Origin: Pseudomonas sp. 10-1B
Lineage (GTDB): Bacteria > Pseudomonadota > Gammaproteobacteria > Pseudomonadales > Pseudomonadaceae
Assembly: GCF_000935045.1 (NCBI RefSeq)
Contig: NZ_JYKS01000040.1
Location: 62,001 to 126,000 of the forward strand
Reading direction: 5' to 3'
DNA length: 64,000 nucleotides
Part shown: positions 1 through 8,908 of the stretch, piece by piece
Numbering within the stretch: the stretch's first letter is position 1
Layout of the letters: every line of letters begins with the position of its first letter
Notes under the pieces: model-generated
The model's database searches: none
Seen by the model: the letters and a program-made list of their open reading frames with translations, nothing else
Told to the model about the DNA's origin: nothing
Translations under genes and position numbers: made by a program

Positions 1-2958
1 CAATTGCGCACGGCCCGCAACGAAAAAGTCAGCAGCGTCACTGTCACGGCCATTTCGACCTTCGTGTTGTTCATCGTCGGCCTCTCCGCGTTGTTGGCCT
101 ATCTCGGGCGGCGTGACCTGCTGGCGTTGTCCGCCAGCTACGACGAAAACCTGCAGGCCCAGCAGCGCGCTGCCGAGCGCCTGGAGCACCAGGCCTGGTT
201 GCGCAACGGGCAGACCCAGCTGTCCCAGCAGGTGCTCGGGCAACTGACTCTGCCGATGCTGGGCGACAACATCTTGCGTTTCTTTGCCACTTACCTGGGC
301 AGCGTGGTTGGCGCGGTGTACCTGCGCGACGGGCACGGGCGGTTGGTGCGGGTGGCCAGTTATGGCCTGGATGCCGAGGAACAGGCCCGCGAGCAAGTCA
401 AAGACGATCACGACGGCCTGTTGGCACAAGCGGTGCGCGAAGGCCGCGTATTGCGCCTGGACAATCTGCCCGAGGATTACTATCGGCTGAGTTCCGGGCT
501 TGGTAGCGGCCTTCCGCGCAGCGGGCTGCTGGTACCAGCGATGGAAGATGGCCAGATCAATGGCGTGGTAGAGCTAGGTTTCCTGCGCCCGCTGCAAAAC
601 CGCGATGGCGAACTGCTGGAGCGGGTCGCTGGCAACCTCGGCATGTCCATCGAAAGCGCCCGTTATCGCCAGCGCCTGCAGGAAGTGCTGGCTGAAACCC
701 AGCAGTTGAACGAAGAGTTGCAAGTTCAGCAAGAGGAACTGAAAACCGCCAACGAAGAACTGGAAGAGCAATCCCGCGTGCTCAAGGAGTCCCAGGCCCA
801 CCTGGAGACCCAGCAGGCTGAGCTGGAGCAGACCAACGAGCAGTTGTCGGAGCGCACCGAGGCGCTGGATCGCAAGAACGATGAACTCAGCCAGGCTCAG
901 GAAGAGCTGCAGGCGCGCGCCGAGGACTTGCAACGCTCCAGCAAGTACAAGTCCGAGTTCCTGGCCAACATGTCCCACGAGCTGCGCACGCCGCTCAACA
1001 GTTCGCTGATCCTGGCCAAGCTGCTGGCGGAAAACGGCGAAGGCAACCTCAGCGAAGAGCAGGTCAAGTTCGCCGAATCCATCTACTCGGCCGGTAACGA
1101 CCTGCTCAACCTGATCAACGATATCCTCGACATCGCCAAGGTCGAGGCCGGCAAGCTCGAAGTGCGGCCCGAGACCACCCACGTGCAACGCCTGGTCGAA
1201 GGCCTGCGTGGCATGTTCGAGCCGTTGGCCGGGCACAAGGGCCTGGTTTTCGAGGTCACCGCCGAGCCGCAGGTACCGGCCACCCTGTTCACCGACCGCC
1301 AGCGCCTGGAGCAGATCCTCAAGAACCTGCTGTCCAACGCCATCAAGTTCACCGAGCATGGCCAGGTCAGCCTGAACATCGGCTACCAGCCGGGCACCGG
1401 CATCGTCTTTGCCGTGCGCGACACCGGCATCGGCATTGCCGCCGACCAGCAGCAGGCGATCTTCGGCGCCTTCCACCAGGTCGATGGCACCAGCAACCGC
1501 CGTTATGGCGGTACTGGCCTGGGCCTGTCGATCTCCCGTGACCTGGCGCATTTGCTGGGCGGGCAGATCAGCGTCGACAGCCGTCCCGGCCAAGGCAGCG
1601 TGTTCAGCCTGATCCTGCCGGAGCGCTATGAGGGCGTGGCGCCGGACGTCGAGCCCCTCAGCCTGCGCCCGGCGGTCGATACCCTGCCACCGACCCCGCA
1701 GGTGCCGGTGGCGACGGTGCAGAAACACCCGGCAGCGGCCTTTGCCGACGATCGCGAACGTGCACCGTTCGGCAACCGCTGCATCCTGGTGATCGAAGAC
1801 GAACCAAATTTCGCCCGCATCCTCTTCGACCTGGCCCATGAGCTGGGTTACAGCTGCCTGGTGGCGCAGGGCGCCGACGAAGGCTTCGAGCTGGCCGGCC
1901 AGTACATCCCCGATGCGATCCTGCTGGACATGCGCCTGCCCGACCATTCCGGCCTGACCGTGCTGCAACGCCTGAAGGAGCAGGCCAGTACCCGGCACAT
2001 CCCGGTGCATATCATTTCCGTGGAAGACCGCGTCGAAGCCGCCATGCACATGGGTGCCGTCGGTTATGCGGTCAAGCCCACCAGCCGCGAACAGCTGAAG
2101 GAAGTGTTCGCCCGCCTAGAGGCCAAGCTGACGCAAAAGCTCAAGCACATCCTGCTGGTGGAAGACGACGACCTGCAGCGCGAAAGCATTGCCCGCCTGA
2201 TCGGCGACGACGATGTCGAGATCACCGCCGTGGCCATGGCCCAGGATGCCTTGGCGCTGCTGCGCGAGAATGTCTACGACTGCATGATCATCGACCTCAA
2301 GCTGCCGGACATGCTCGGCAACGAGCTGCTCAAGCGCATGACCGCCGAGGATATCCGTTCCTTCCCGCCGGTAATCGTGTATACCGGGCGCAACCTCACT
2401 CGCGAGGAAGAAGCCGACCTGCTCAAGTATTCGCGCTCGATCATCATCAAGGGCGCGCGTTCGCCGGAGCGGCTGCTCGACGAAGTGACGCTGTTCCTGC
2501 ACAAGGTCGAGTCGCAGCTGTCCAACGAACGCCAGCGCATGCTCAAGACCGCCCGCAGCCGCGACAAGGTGTTCGAGGGCCGCAAGGTGCTGCTGGTGGA
2601 CGACGACGTGCGTAACATCTTCGCCCTCACCAGCGCACTGGAACACAAGGGCGCGATCGTCGAGATCGGCCGCAACGGCCGCGAAGCCATCGAGCGCCTG
2701 GAACAGCATGGCGACATCGACCTGGTACTGATGGATGTGATGATGCCGGAGATGGACGGCTATGAGGCCACCCGGCTGATCCGCCAGCAACCGCGCTGGC
2801 GCAAGTTGCCGATCATCGCCGTGACCGCCAAGGCGATGAAGGATGACCAGCAGCGTTGCCTGCAGGCCGGCGCCAATGATTACCTTGCCAAACCGATCGA
2901 CCTGGACCGGCTGTTCTCGTTGATCCGTGTATGGCTGCCGCAACTGGAGCGAATTTGA
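1..2958 (+). CDS. Hybrid sensor histidine kinase with three receiver domains (5' end outside window)
   Basis: The reading frame is already open at base 1, so the N-terminus is missing; 985 codons are visible. In order: a membrane segment (about residues 13-35), a GAF-like domain (about 70-220), a long coiled coil rich in E/Q/L (about 225-312), HisKA with phospho-acceptor H325 in SHELRTPL, HATPase with N box NLLSNAIKFT, DTGIGI and GTGLGL (about 435-545), then three receivers, each with an acidic pocket and phospho-Asp (LLDMRLPD, IDLKLPD, LMDVMMPEMDG). It should phosphorylate itself and relay phosphate through several receivers. No HPt domain is seen in the visible part. Its TGA is embedded in the TTG start region of cheR, so the two are co-transcribed and probably translationally coupled. 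The missing N-terminus probably holds a periplasmic sensor (inference). Confidence 0.93.
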   Translation, partial: QLRTARNEKVSSVTVTAISTFVLFIVGLSALLAYLGRRDLLALSASYDENLQAQQRAAERLEHQAWLRNGQTQLSQQVLGQLTLPMLGDNILRFFATYLGSVVGAVYLRDGHGRLVRVASYGLDAEEQAREQVKDDHDGLLAQAVREGRVLRLDNLPEDYYRLSSGLGSGLPRSGLLVPAMEDGQINGVVELGFLRPLQNRDGELLERVAGNLGMSIESARYRQRLQEVLAETQQLNEELQVQQEELKTANEELEEQSRVLKESQAHLETQQAELEQTNEQLSERTEALDRKNDELSQAQEELQARAEDLQRSSKYKSEFLANMSHELRTPLNSSLILAKLLAENGEGNLSEEQVKFAESIYSAGNDLLNLINDILDIAKVEAGKLEVRPETTHVQRLVEGLRGMFEPLAGHKGLVFEVTAEPQVPATLFTDRQRLEQILKNLLSNAIKFTEHGQVSLNIGYQPGTGIVFAVRDTGIGIAADQQQAIFGAFHQVDGTSNRRYGGTGLGLSISRDLAHLLGGQISVDSRPGQGSVFSLILPERYEGVAPDVEPLSLRPAVDTLPPTPQVPVATVQKHPAAAFADDRERAPFGNRCILVIEDEPNFARILFDLAHELGYSCLVAQGADEGFELAGQYIPDAILLDMRLPDHSGLTVLQRLKEQASTRHIPVHIISVEDRVEAAMHMGAVGYAVKPTSREQLKEVFARLEAKLTQKLKHILLVEDDDLQRESIARLIGDDDVEITAVAMAQDALALLRENVYDCMIIDLKLPDMLGNELLKRMTAEDIRSFPPVIVYTGRNLTREEEADLLKYSRSIIIKGARSPERLLDEVTLFLHKVESQLSNERQRMLKTARSRDKVFEGRKVLLVDDDVRNIFALTSALEHKGAIVEIGRNGREAIERLEQHGDIDLVLMDVMMPEMDGYEATRLIRQQPRWRKLPIIAVTAKAMKDDQQRCLQAGANDYLAKPIDLDRLFSLIRVWLPQLERI

Positions 2959-3776
2959 CTAGCGAACCTAATACCGACATCGAAATCCGCTTGCTGATCG
3001 AGGCTATCTACCTCAAGTACAGCTACGATTTCCGCAATTACTCCGGCGCTTCGATCAAGCGCCGGATCCTGCATGCGCTGCGCCAGTTCAGCTGCCTGAC
3101 GGTGTCGGCGCTGCAGGAGCGCGTGCTGCATGACCCCGGCATGTTCATGCAGCTGCTGCAGTACCTGACGATCCCGGTCAGCGAGATGTTCCGCGACCCC
3201 GGGCATTTCCTGGCGCTGCGCAACGAAGTGGTGCCGTTGCTGCGCACCTGGCCGTCGATCAAGGTATGGATTGCCGGCTGCAGCACGGGTGAGGAGGTGT
3301 ATTCGATGGCCATCCTGCTGCGCGAGGAGGGGCTGCTGGAGCGCACCATCATCTACGCCACCGACATCAACCCGCATTCGCTGGACAAGGCAAAGCAAGG
3401 CATCTACTCGATGCAGAGCATGCGCGAGTACGCCGAAAACTACCGTATGGCCGGTGGCCGTCGGGATTTTTCCGAGTACTACACCGCGGCCTATGGCAAC
3501 GCCATCATGGACAGCACCCTGCGCGACAACGTGACCTTCGCCGACCACAGCCTGGCCACCGACAGCGTGTTTTCCGAAACCCAGCTGGTGTCGTGCCGCA
3601 ACGTCCTCATCTACTTCAACAAGGCGCTGCAGGACCGCGCCCTGGGCCTGTTTCATGAGTCCTTGTGCCACCGCGGCTTCCTGCTGCTGGGCAGCAAGGA
3701 GTCGGTGGACTTTTCCGCCTACAGCGAGCGCTTCGAGCCGCTGGTCAAGCCCGAACGGATCTACCGCAAGTCATGA
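2955..3776 (+). CDS. CheR-type protein-glutamate O-methyltransferase
   Basis: 273-residue SAM-dependent methyltransferase of the CheR family, which methylates glutamates of chemoreceptor-like proteins. The SAM-binding loop VWIAGCSTGEEVYSMAILL and the later SCRNVLIYFN motif are typical of CheR. An in-frame ATG exists at 2931, but TTG at 2955 is preferred: GGAG lies about 6 bases before it and it overlaps the TGA of the kinase gene (aaTTTGA). No chemoreceptor, CheA or CheW is in the window, so its substrate may be a sensor protein rather than a flagellar receptor (inference). Its stop overlaps the ATG of the CheB gene (ATGA). Confidence 0.93.
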   Translation: MTSEPNTDIEIRLLIEAIYLKYSYDFRNYSGASIKRRILHALRQFSCLTVSALQERVLHDPGMFMQLLQYLTIPVSEMFRDPGHFLALRNEVVPLLRTWPSIKVWIAGCSTGEEVYSMAILLREEGLLERTIIYATDINPHSLDKAKQGIYSMQSMREYAENYRMAGGRRDFSEYYTAAYGNAIMDSTLRDNVTFADHSLATDSVFSETQLVSCRNVLIYFNKALQDRALGLFHESLCHRGFLLLGSKESVDFSAYSERFEPLVKPERIYRKS

Positions 3777-4348
3777 ACGGCGTACGCGCGGTGGTGATCG
3801 GCGCCTCGGCGGGTGGCGTTGCGGCGTTGCTCAAGGTTCTCGGCGCATTGCCGGCTGGCTTCGCCATCCCGGTGTTGTGCGTGCTGCACCTGCCGGATGA
3901 CCGCCACAGCCAGCTGGCCGAGGTGCTGCAACGCCGCTTGCACCGGCCTGTGCGTGAGGCGCGTGACAAGGAATCGGTGCGCGCCGGGCAAATCTACGTG
4001 GCAGCGCCGGGTTACCACCTGTCGGTGGAGCGCGACCTGACCCTGTCGCTGAGCCAGGAGCCCGCGGTGCATTTTTCCCGGCCGGCGATCGACTACCTGT
4101 TCATGTCGGCGGCCGATGCCTACGGTAGCAGCCTGCTGGGCGTGCTGCTCACCGGTGCCAACGAGGATGGTGCCGAAGGCCTGGCCTATATCAAGCACAA
4201 TGGGGGGCGGACCGTGGTCCAGGACCCTCATGACGCACAGGTTGCGTTGATGCCCGAGGCCGCTCTGGCCCTGCATCGGCCCGACCATATTCTTTCTCTG
4301 AGCGGCATCGAGCAGTTGCTCGCTGCCCTGGAACCCAGCGCATGCTAA
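3773..4348 (+). CDS. CheB-type methylesterase, catalytic domain only
   Basis: 191 residues that match only the C-terminal esterase/amidase domain of CheB, the enzyme that removes methyl groups added by CheR. The nucleophile Ser12 is in GASAGG, the catalytic His is in CVLHLPDD and the Asp is in GANEDGAEG. The N-terminal receiver that normally gates CheB is absent, so activity must be controlled another way, for example by contact with one of the flanking kinases or by the stand-alone receiver at 5613 (inference). The ATG at 3773 overlaps the cheR stop; the reading frame extends further upstream but that part overlaps cheR. The end overlaps the next kinase start (ATGCTAA). Confidence 0.92.
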   Translation: MNGVRAVVIGASAGGVAALLKVLGALPAGFAIPVLCVLHLPDDRHSQLAEVLQRRLHRPVREARDKESVRAGQIYVAAPGYHLSVERDLTLSLSQEPAVHFSRPAIDYLFMSAADAYGSSLLGVLLTGANEDGAEGLAYIKHNGGRTVVQDPHDAQVALMPEAALALHRPDHILSLSGIEQLLAALEPSAC

Positions 4349-5568
4349 GCCACACCATCGCCAAACTGCTGATCGTCGACGACTTGCCGGAAAACCTGCT
4401 GGCCCTCGATGCCCTGATCCAGGGCGAAGATCGTGAGGTGCACCAGGCCCAGTCGGCCGAGGCCGCGTTGTCACTGTTGCTCGAACATGAGTTCGCCCTG
4501 GCCATACTTGATGTACAGATGCCCGGCATGAACGGTTTCGAGCTGGCCGAGCTGATGCGCGGCACGGAGAAGACCCGCAATATTCCGATTTTCTTCGTCA
4601 CCGCGGCTGGGCGGGAGATGAACTATGCCTTCAAGGGCTACGAAAGTGGCGCCGTGGACTTCCTGCACAAGCCGCTCGATACCCAGGCGGTGAAGAGCAA
4701 GGTGTCGGTGTTCGTCGACCTGTACCGCCAGCGCAAGGTGCTCGACCGCCAGTTGCAGGCCCTGGAGCGCAGCCGTCAGGAGCAGGAGCTGCTGCTGGCC
4801 CAACTGCAAACGGCGCGGGTTGAGCTGGAGCATGCGGTGCGCATGCGCGACGATTTCATGTCGATCGTCTCCCACGAGGTACGTACCCCGCTCAACGGCC
4901 TGATCCTGGAAACCCAACTGCGCAAGATGCATCTGGCACGCGGCAATCTAGAGGCTTTCAGTGCCGACAAGCTGCAGGCCATGGTCGAGCGCGACGAACG
5001 GCAGATCAACAGCCTGATCCGCCTGATCGAGGACATGCTCGATGTGTCGCGCATTCGCACCGGCAAGTTGTCGTTGCGGCCCAAGGCGTTCGATCTGAGC
5101 CAGCTGGTGCGCGGCTTGGTGGAGAATTTCTCCGCCCAGGCCACGGCATTGGAAACCTATATCGAGTTGCAGCGTTGCGAGCCGATGCAGGGCGAGTGGG
5201 ACGAGTTCCGCATCGAGCAAGTGGTGGCCAACCTGTTGTCCAATGCCTTGCGCTATGGCGAACGCAAGCCGGTGCAGGTACGCGTGTTCGAGCAGGACGG
5301 CCTGGCCTGGGTGCAGGTGCAGGACCACGGCGTCGGCATTGGCGCGGCCAACCAGCAGCGCATCTTCCAGCAGTTCGAGCGGGTCGCCACTCAGCAAGGC
5401 AGTGGCGGGTTGGGGTTGGGCTTGTACATATCGGAGCAGATCGTCCAGGCCCACGGTGGGCGCATACTGGTCGAGAGTGAAGAGGGCAAAGGCGCTATCT
5501 TCACCTTGCAACTGCCGCTGGCTTCATTCGAACAACAAAACGACCAGGCTCGGGCAACCTCTGCCTGA
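4342..5568 (+). CDS. Response-regulator/histidine kinase hybrid (REC-HisKA-HATPase)
   Basis: 408-residue soluble protein with a reversed hybrid layout: an N-terminal receiver (LLIVDD; phospho-acceptor D57 in AILDVQMPGMNG), a coiled-coil linker (about 130-170), HisKA with H178 in SIVSHEVRTPLNGL and an HATPase with NLLSNALRYG, DHGVGIG and GGLGLGLYI. There is no membrane segment. Such proteins act as mid-pathway kinases that respond to phosphorylation of their own receiver, here possibly by the large hybrid kinase upstream (inference). It overlaps the CheB gene by 7 bases, which supports a single operon. Confidence 0.93.
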   Translation: MLSHTIAKLLIVDDLPENLLALDALIQGEDREVHQAQSAEAALSLLLEHEFALAILDVQMPGMNGFELAELMRGTEKTRNIPIFFVTAAGREMNYAFKGYESGAVDFLHKPLDTQAVKSKVSVFVDLYRQRKVLDRQLQALERSRQEQELLLAQLQTARVELEHAVRMRDDFMSIVSHEVRTPLNGLILETQLRKMHLARGNLEAFSADKLQAMVERDERQINSLIRLIEDMLDVSRIRTGKLSLRPKAFDLSQLVRGLVENFSAQATALETYIELQRCEPMQGEWDEFRIEQVVANLLSNALRYGERKPVQVRVFEQDGLAWVQVQDHGVGIGAANQQRIFQQFERVATQQGSGGLGLGLYISEQIVQAHGGRILVESEEGKGAIFTLQLPLASFEQQNDQARATSA

Positions 5569-5612
5569 GCCTGGGGTCTGATGGCCAACTAGAAGTATTT
5601 CAAGGCGTTGAC

Positions 5613-5990
5613 ATGAGTGAAGATGCACAAGATGTGGTTCTGGTCGTCGAGGACGAACCGGCGATTCGCATGATTTTGCGCGATTACCTGGCGGGCGAGG
5701 GGTACCACGTGCTGGTGGCCGAAGATGGCGAGCAGGCGTTCGCCATTCTGGCCAGCAAGCCGCACCTGGACCTGATGGTGACCGACTTTCGCTTGCCGGG
5801 GGGGATTTCCGGGGTAGAGATTGCCGAGCCTGCGGTGAAATTGCGCCCGGACCTGAAGGTGATCTTCATCAGCGGCTACCCGGCGGAGATTCTCGAATCC
5901 GGCAGCCCGATCACCCGCACGGCACCGATCCTGGCCAAGCCGTTCGACCTGGATACCTTGCATGAGCAGATCCAGAGCCTGTTGCGTTAA
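5613..5990 (+). CDS. Single-domain response regulator (CheY-like receiver)
   Basis: 125 residues forming one receiver domain with no output domain. The acidic pocket E13-D14, phospho-acceptor D58 (VTDFRLPGGISG), the conserved Ser in FISGYP and the Lys in ILAKPFD are all present. The FRLPGG...SG loop resembles the FixJ/CpdR-like receivers often found as the C-terminal receiver of hybrid kinases. It starts 44 bases after the second hybrid kinase and closes the signalling operon; a perfect REP pair follows. It could act as a phosphate sink or final messenger for the cluster (inference). Confidence 0.9.
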   Translation: MSEDAQDVVLVVEDEPAIRMILRDYLAGEGYHVLVAEDGEQAFAILASKPHLDLMVTDFRLPGGISGVEIAEPAVKLRPDLKVIFISGYPAEILESGSPITRTAPILAKPFDLDTLHEQIQSLLR

Positions 5991-5996
5991 AGCTGA

Positions 5997-6092
5997 TGGC
6001 CCTATCGCCGGCAAGCCAGCTCCCACAGGTACTGCACGGATTTTGAGACCTGCAGAGTACCTGTGGGAGCTGGCTTGCCGGCGATAGGGCCA
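5997..6092. repeat. REP pair, head-to-head inverted (type A)
   Basis: Two near-perfect inverted copies of a ~35-base unit (cggcaagccagctcccacag core at about 5998-6032, reverse complement at about 6057-6091) separated by ~24 bases. This is the Pseudomonas REP type. It lies between the convergent receiver and TetR genes and could form a large cruciform or a bidirectional transcript end. Confidence 0.9.
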
Positions 6093-6099
6093 CTACAGC

Positions 6100-6681
6100 T
6101 TACCGCAGGGTCCGCTCCAGGCCCCCCACCAACATGCTTTCCATCAACCCCAGCCCCTGGTCCTCCGGCAACGCCTTCAACAACCCTGGCAACTGGTTCA
6201 GCAACGTCGCCACCACATGCGCCGTGGCCAGCAACGCCTCGCCCTGCAACTTTGCCTGCGGCGCAATCAACCTCAGCAACCCCGCTTCATAGCGCCCCCG
6301 CAACAAGGCCAGGCGCGCTTGTTGGTCTTCGCTCAAGCAACAGAAGTCGCGCTCTGCCAAACGAAACTGCATCGGCCGCTCGGCATGCAACTGCCAGTGC
6401 GCGGCAATCAGGCAGCCCAAGGCCGAAGCCCCGCGGGCCATGGCCCGTCGTCCTTGGTCCAGGGTAGCCTGCAATTCCTCGTACAACTCCTCGATCAAGT
6501 CGTACAGCAGGTCCTGTTTGCTTGGAAAGTGATGGTACAGCGAGCCCGCGGTCAGCCCCACATGGGCTGCCAGCTCGCGCATGCTGACCTGGCCAAAGCC
6601 CTTTTCGGCAAACAGCGCCATGGCCCGCTCACGTCGCTCTTCAAAGTTGGCACAGCGCATCGCGGCATTGACCGGGGGCAT
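6100..6681 (-). CDS. TetR-family transcriptional regulator
   Basis: 193 residues; N-terminal helix-turn-helix of the TetR type (region RERAMALFAEKGFGQVSMRE to LYHHFPSKQDLL) followed by an all-helical ligand domain. The ATG at 6681 has GAGGAG about 8 bases upstream. It is the third gene of an operon after the thiolase and the 3-hydroxyacyl-CoA dehydrogenase (12-base gap), so it probably senses an acyl-CoA or fatty acid and represses that operon (inference). Confidence 0.88.
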   Translation of the reverse strand: MPPVNAAMRCANFEERRERAMALFAEKGFGQVSMRELAAHVGLTAGSLYHHFPSKQDLLYDLIEELYEELQATLDQGRRAMARGASALGCLIAAHWQLHAERPMQFRLAERDFCCLSEDQQARLALLRGRYEAGLLRLIAPQAKLQGEALLATAHVVATLLNQLPGLLKALPEDQGLGLMESMLVGGLERTLR

Positions 6682-6693
6682 GGCGCTTGCTCC

Positions 6694-7542
6694 TCAGTAG
6701 GTGAAGAAACCGCGGCCGCTCTTGCGCCCCAGCCAACCGGCCGCGACCATTTCCTTGAGCAGCGGGGCAGGGCGGTACTTGCTGTCGTTGAAGCCTTCAT
6801 GGAAGGCCTCCATGATCGCCAGCAGCGTGTCCAGGCCGATCAGGTCGGCCAGGGCCAGTGGGCCGATCGGCTGGTTGCAACCTAGGCGCATGCCCGTGTC
6901 GATGTCCTCGGCACTGGCCAGTCCTTCCTGGCGCACGAAGATCGCTTCGTTGATCATCGGCACCAGGATGCGGTTGACCACGAAGCCCGGGCGGTTGCCG
7001 GCGGTGATCGGGGTCTTGCCGACCTTTTCGGTCACCACCAGCGCCTGGGCATAGGTGCTGTCGCTGGTCTGCAGGCCACGGATGATCTCGACCAGCGCCA
7101 TCATCGGCACCGGGTTGAAGAAGTGCACGCCAATGAAGCGCTCGGGGTGCTCGATGCTGGCGGCCAGCTGGGTGACCGACAGCGACGAGGTGTTGGTGGC
7201 GATCAGGCAGTCGGCGGCGACGTTGGCGGCCACCTGTTGCAGGATGCGCTGCTTGAGCTGCAGGTTCTCGGTGGCGGCCTCGATCACCAGCTGCACGCCG
7301 CTGAGCTGGGCGTAGTCGGTGCTGGTGCGAATGCGCGACCTGGCGGCCGCGGCCTTGTCCGTGTCGAGGGTGCCTTTGCTGACCTGGCGTTCGAGGTTCT
7401 TGCTCAAGGTGGCCACGCCGCGCTCCAGCGCTGCATCGGAAACGTCCACCAGCAGCACCTGGTAGCCGGCCACCGCGCACACCTGGGCAATGCCGTTGCC
7501 CATGGTGCCGGCGCCGATCACGGCAATCTGTTCGATGCTCAT
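6694..7542 (-). CDS. 3-hydroxyacyl-CoA (3-hydroxybutyryl-CoA) dehydrogenase
   Basis: 282 residues, the usual length of short-chain 3-hydroxybutyryl-CoA dehydrogenases (PaaH/Hbd type), which oxidise 3-hydroxyacyl-CoA to 3-ketoacyl-CoA with NAD. The Rossmann motif AVIGAGTMGNGIAQVCA is at residues 7-23. The catalytic His/Glu region is in IGVHFFNPVPMMALVEII. The C-terminal domain contains RPGFVVNRILVPMINEA. It lies 13 bases after the thiolase stop; together they carry out the last two steps of beta-oxidation of a short or branched acyl chain. Which acid is the real substrate cannot be told from the sequence. Confidence 0.92.
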   Translation of the reverse strand: MSIEQIAVIGAGTMGNGIAQVCAVAGYQVLLVDVSDAALERGVATLSKNLERQVSKGTLDTDKAAAARSRIRTSTDYAQLSGVQLVIEAATENLQLKQRILQQVAANVAADCLIATNTSSLSVTQLAASIEHPERFIGVHFFNPVPMMALVEIIRGLQTSDSTYAQALVVTEKVGKTPITAGNRPGFVVNRILVPMINEAIFVRQEGLASAEDIDTGMRLGCNQPIGPLALADLIGLDTLLAIMEAFHEGFNDSKYRPAPLLKEMVAAGWLGRKSGRGFFTY

Positions 7543-7555
7543 GTGTCAGGCTCCC

Positions 7556-8740
7556 TTAGACGCGCTCGAAGACCACGGCGATGCCTTGGCCGCCGCCGAT
7601 GCACATGGTGGCCAAGGCGTAGCGGCCCTGGATGCGTTGCAGTTCATGGATGGCCTTGGTGGCGATGATCGCACCGGTGGCACCCACCGGGTGGCCGAGG
7701 GAAATGCCCGAACCGTTGGGGTTGACCTTTTCCGGGTCGAAGCCCAGCTCGCGGGCCACGGCGCAGGCCTGGGCGGCGAAGGCTTCGTTGGACTCGATCA
7801 CGTCCAGGTCCTGCACCTTCAGGCCAGTCTTTTCGAGCACCTTGCGGGTGGCCGGGATCGGGCCCAGGCCCATCAGCTCGGGCTCGACCCCAGCATGGGC
7901 GTAGCCCACCAGGCGTGCCAGCGGCTTCAGGCCCAGGCGGCGCACCGCATCACCACTGGCCAGCACCAGGCCGGCTGCACCATCGTTGATGCCACTGGCA
8001 TTGCCGGCGGTGACGGTGCCGTCTTTCTTGAACACCGGCTTCATGCCGGCCAGTTGCTCGGCGGTCACTTCGCCACGCACATGTTCGTCGACACTGAATT
8101 GCACGCTGCCCTTGCGGGTTTTCAGTTCCAGCGGGACGATCTGGCTGGCGAAGCGGCCTTCGGCAATGGCGCGGGCAGCACGGCGCTGGCTGGTCAGGGC
8201 GAGTTCGTCCTGCATTTCACGGGTAATGCCATGTTTGGCCGACACGTTCTCGGCGGTGATGCCCATGTGGAAGTGCTGGAACGGGTCCTGCAGCACACCG
8301 ACGGTGTAGTCGATGCCTTGCAGGTCACCCATGCGTGCGCCCCAGCGTGCCTGTGGCAGCAGGTACGGGCCACGGCTCATGGATTCGGCACCGGCCGCCA
8401 CGGCCACGTCGGTGTCCCCCAGCAGCAGGCCCTGGGCCGCCGAGACGATGGCCTGCAGGCCCGAGCCGCACAGGCGGTTGACGTTGAACGCCGGGGTTTC
8501 CTTGGGGATGCCGGCATTCATTGCCGCCACCCGGGCCAGGTAGGCATCACGGGGTTCGGTGGGGATCACCGTGCCCATCACCAGGTGGCCGACTTGCTCG
8601 GCGGCCACGCCCGAGCGCTCGATGGCGGCACGGGTCACGGCGCTGGCCAGGTCGGCCAGCGGCAGGTCCTTGAGAGAACCGCCAAAGCCACCAATGGCTG
8701 AACGGACGGCACTGACGACGTAGATTTCTGTGCTGCTCAT
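7556..8740 (-). CDS. Acetyl-CoA acetyltransferase / beta-ketothiolase
   Basis: 394-residue thiolase II family enzyme. The acyl-accepting Cys is in NRLCGSGLQAI, the base His in GHPVGATGA and the second Cys in CIGGGQGIA. The start was set at MSSTEIYVV (8740) because family members begin there and the extra 48 codons upstream have no thiolase similarity. It cleaves 3-ketoacyl-CoA to acetyl-CoA plus a shortened acyl-CoA, or condenses two acyl-CoAs in reverse. It is the first gene of the thiolase-dehydrogenase-TetR operon and is divergent from the AraC regulator at 8909. Confidence 0.94.
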   Translation of the reverse strand: MSSTEIYVVSAVRSAIGGFGGSLKDLPLADLASAVTRAAIERSGVAAEQVGHLVMGTVIPTEPRDAYLARVAAMNAGIPKETPAFNVNRLCGSGLQAIVSAAQGLLLGDTDVAVAAGAESMSRGPYLLPQARWGARMGDLQGIDYTVGVLQDPFQHFHMGITAENVSAKHGITREMQDELALTSQRRAARAIAEGRFASQIVPLELKTRKGSVQFSVDEHVRGEVTAEQLAGMKPVFKKDGTVTAGNASGINDGAAGLVLASGDAVRRLGLKPLARLVGYAHAGVEPELMGLGPIPATRKVLEKTGLKVQDLDVIESNEAFAAQACAVARELGFDPEKVNPNGSGISLGHPVGATGAIIATKAIHELQRIQGRYALATMCIGGGQGIAVVFERV

Positions 8741-8908
8741 AGAGGCTCCGATTGCGAAGGCATGGCGGGACCGGGCCAGGCTCTGCGAGAATGGCCGGCA
8801 ATCCCGGAGTGGGACCGAGTCTAGGCAAAGGCCCTGTTGCAGCCTATGCCGGAACTGTTCAAACAACCTGGCACTTTTTGCCACTCAGCATAGACAGCGA
8901 AAACCGCC

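Noticed and set aside
574..2049. 491-codon ORF antisense to the hybrid kinase
   Set aside because: Compositionally a shadow (long Q/L/A/G runs) of the kinase gene, which has clear domains on the other strand.
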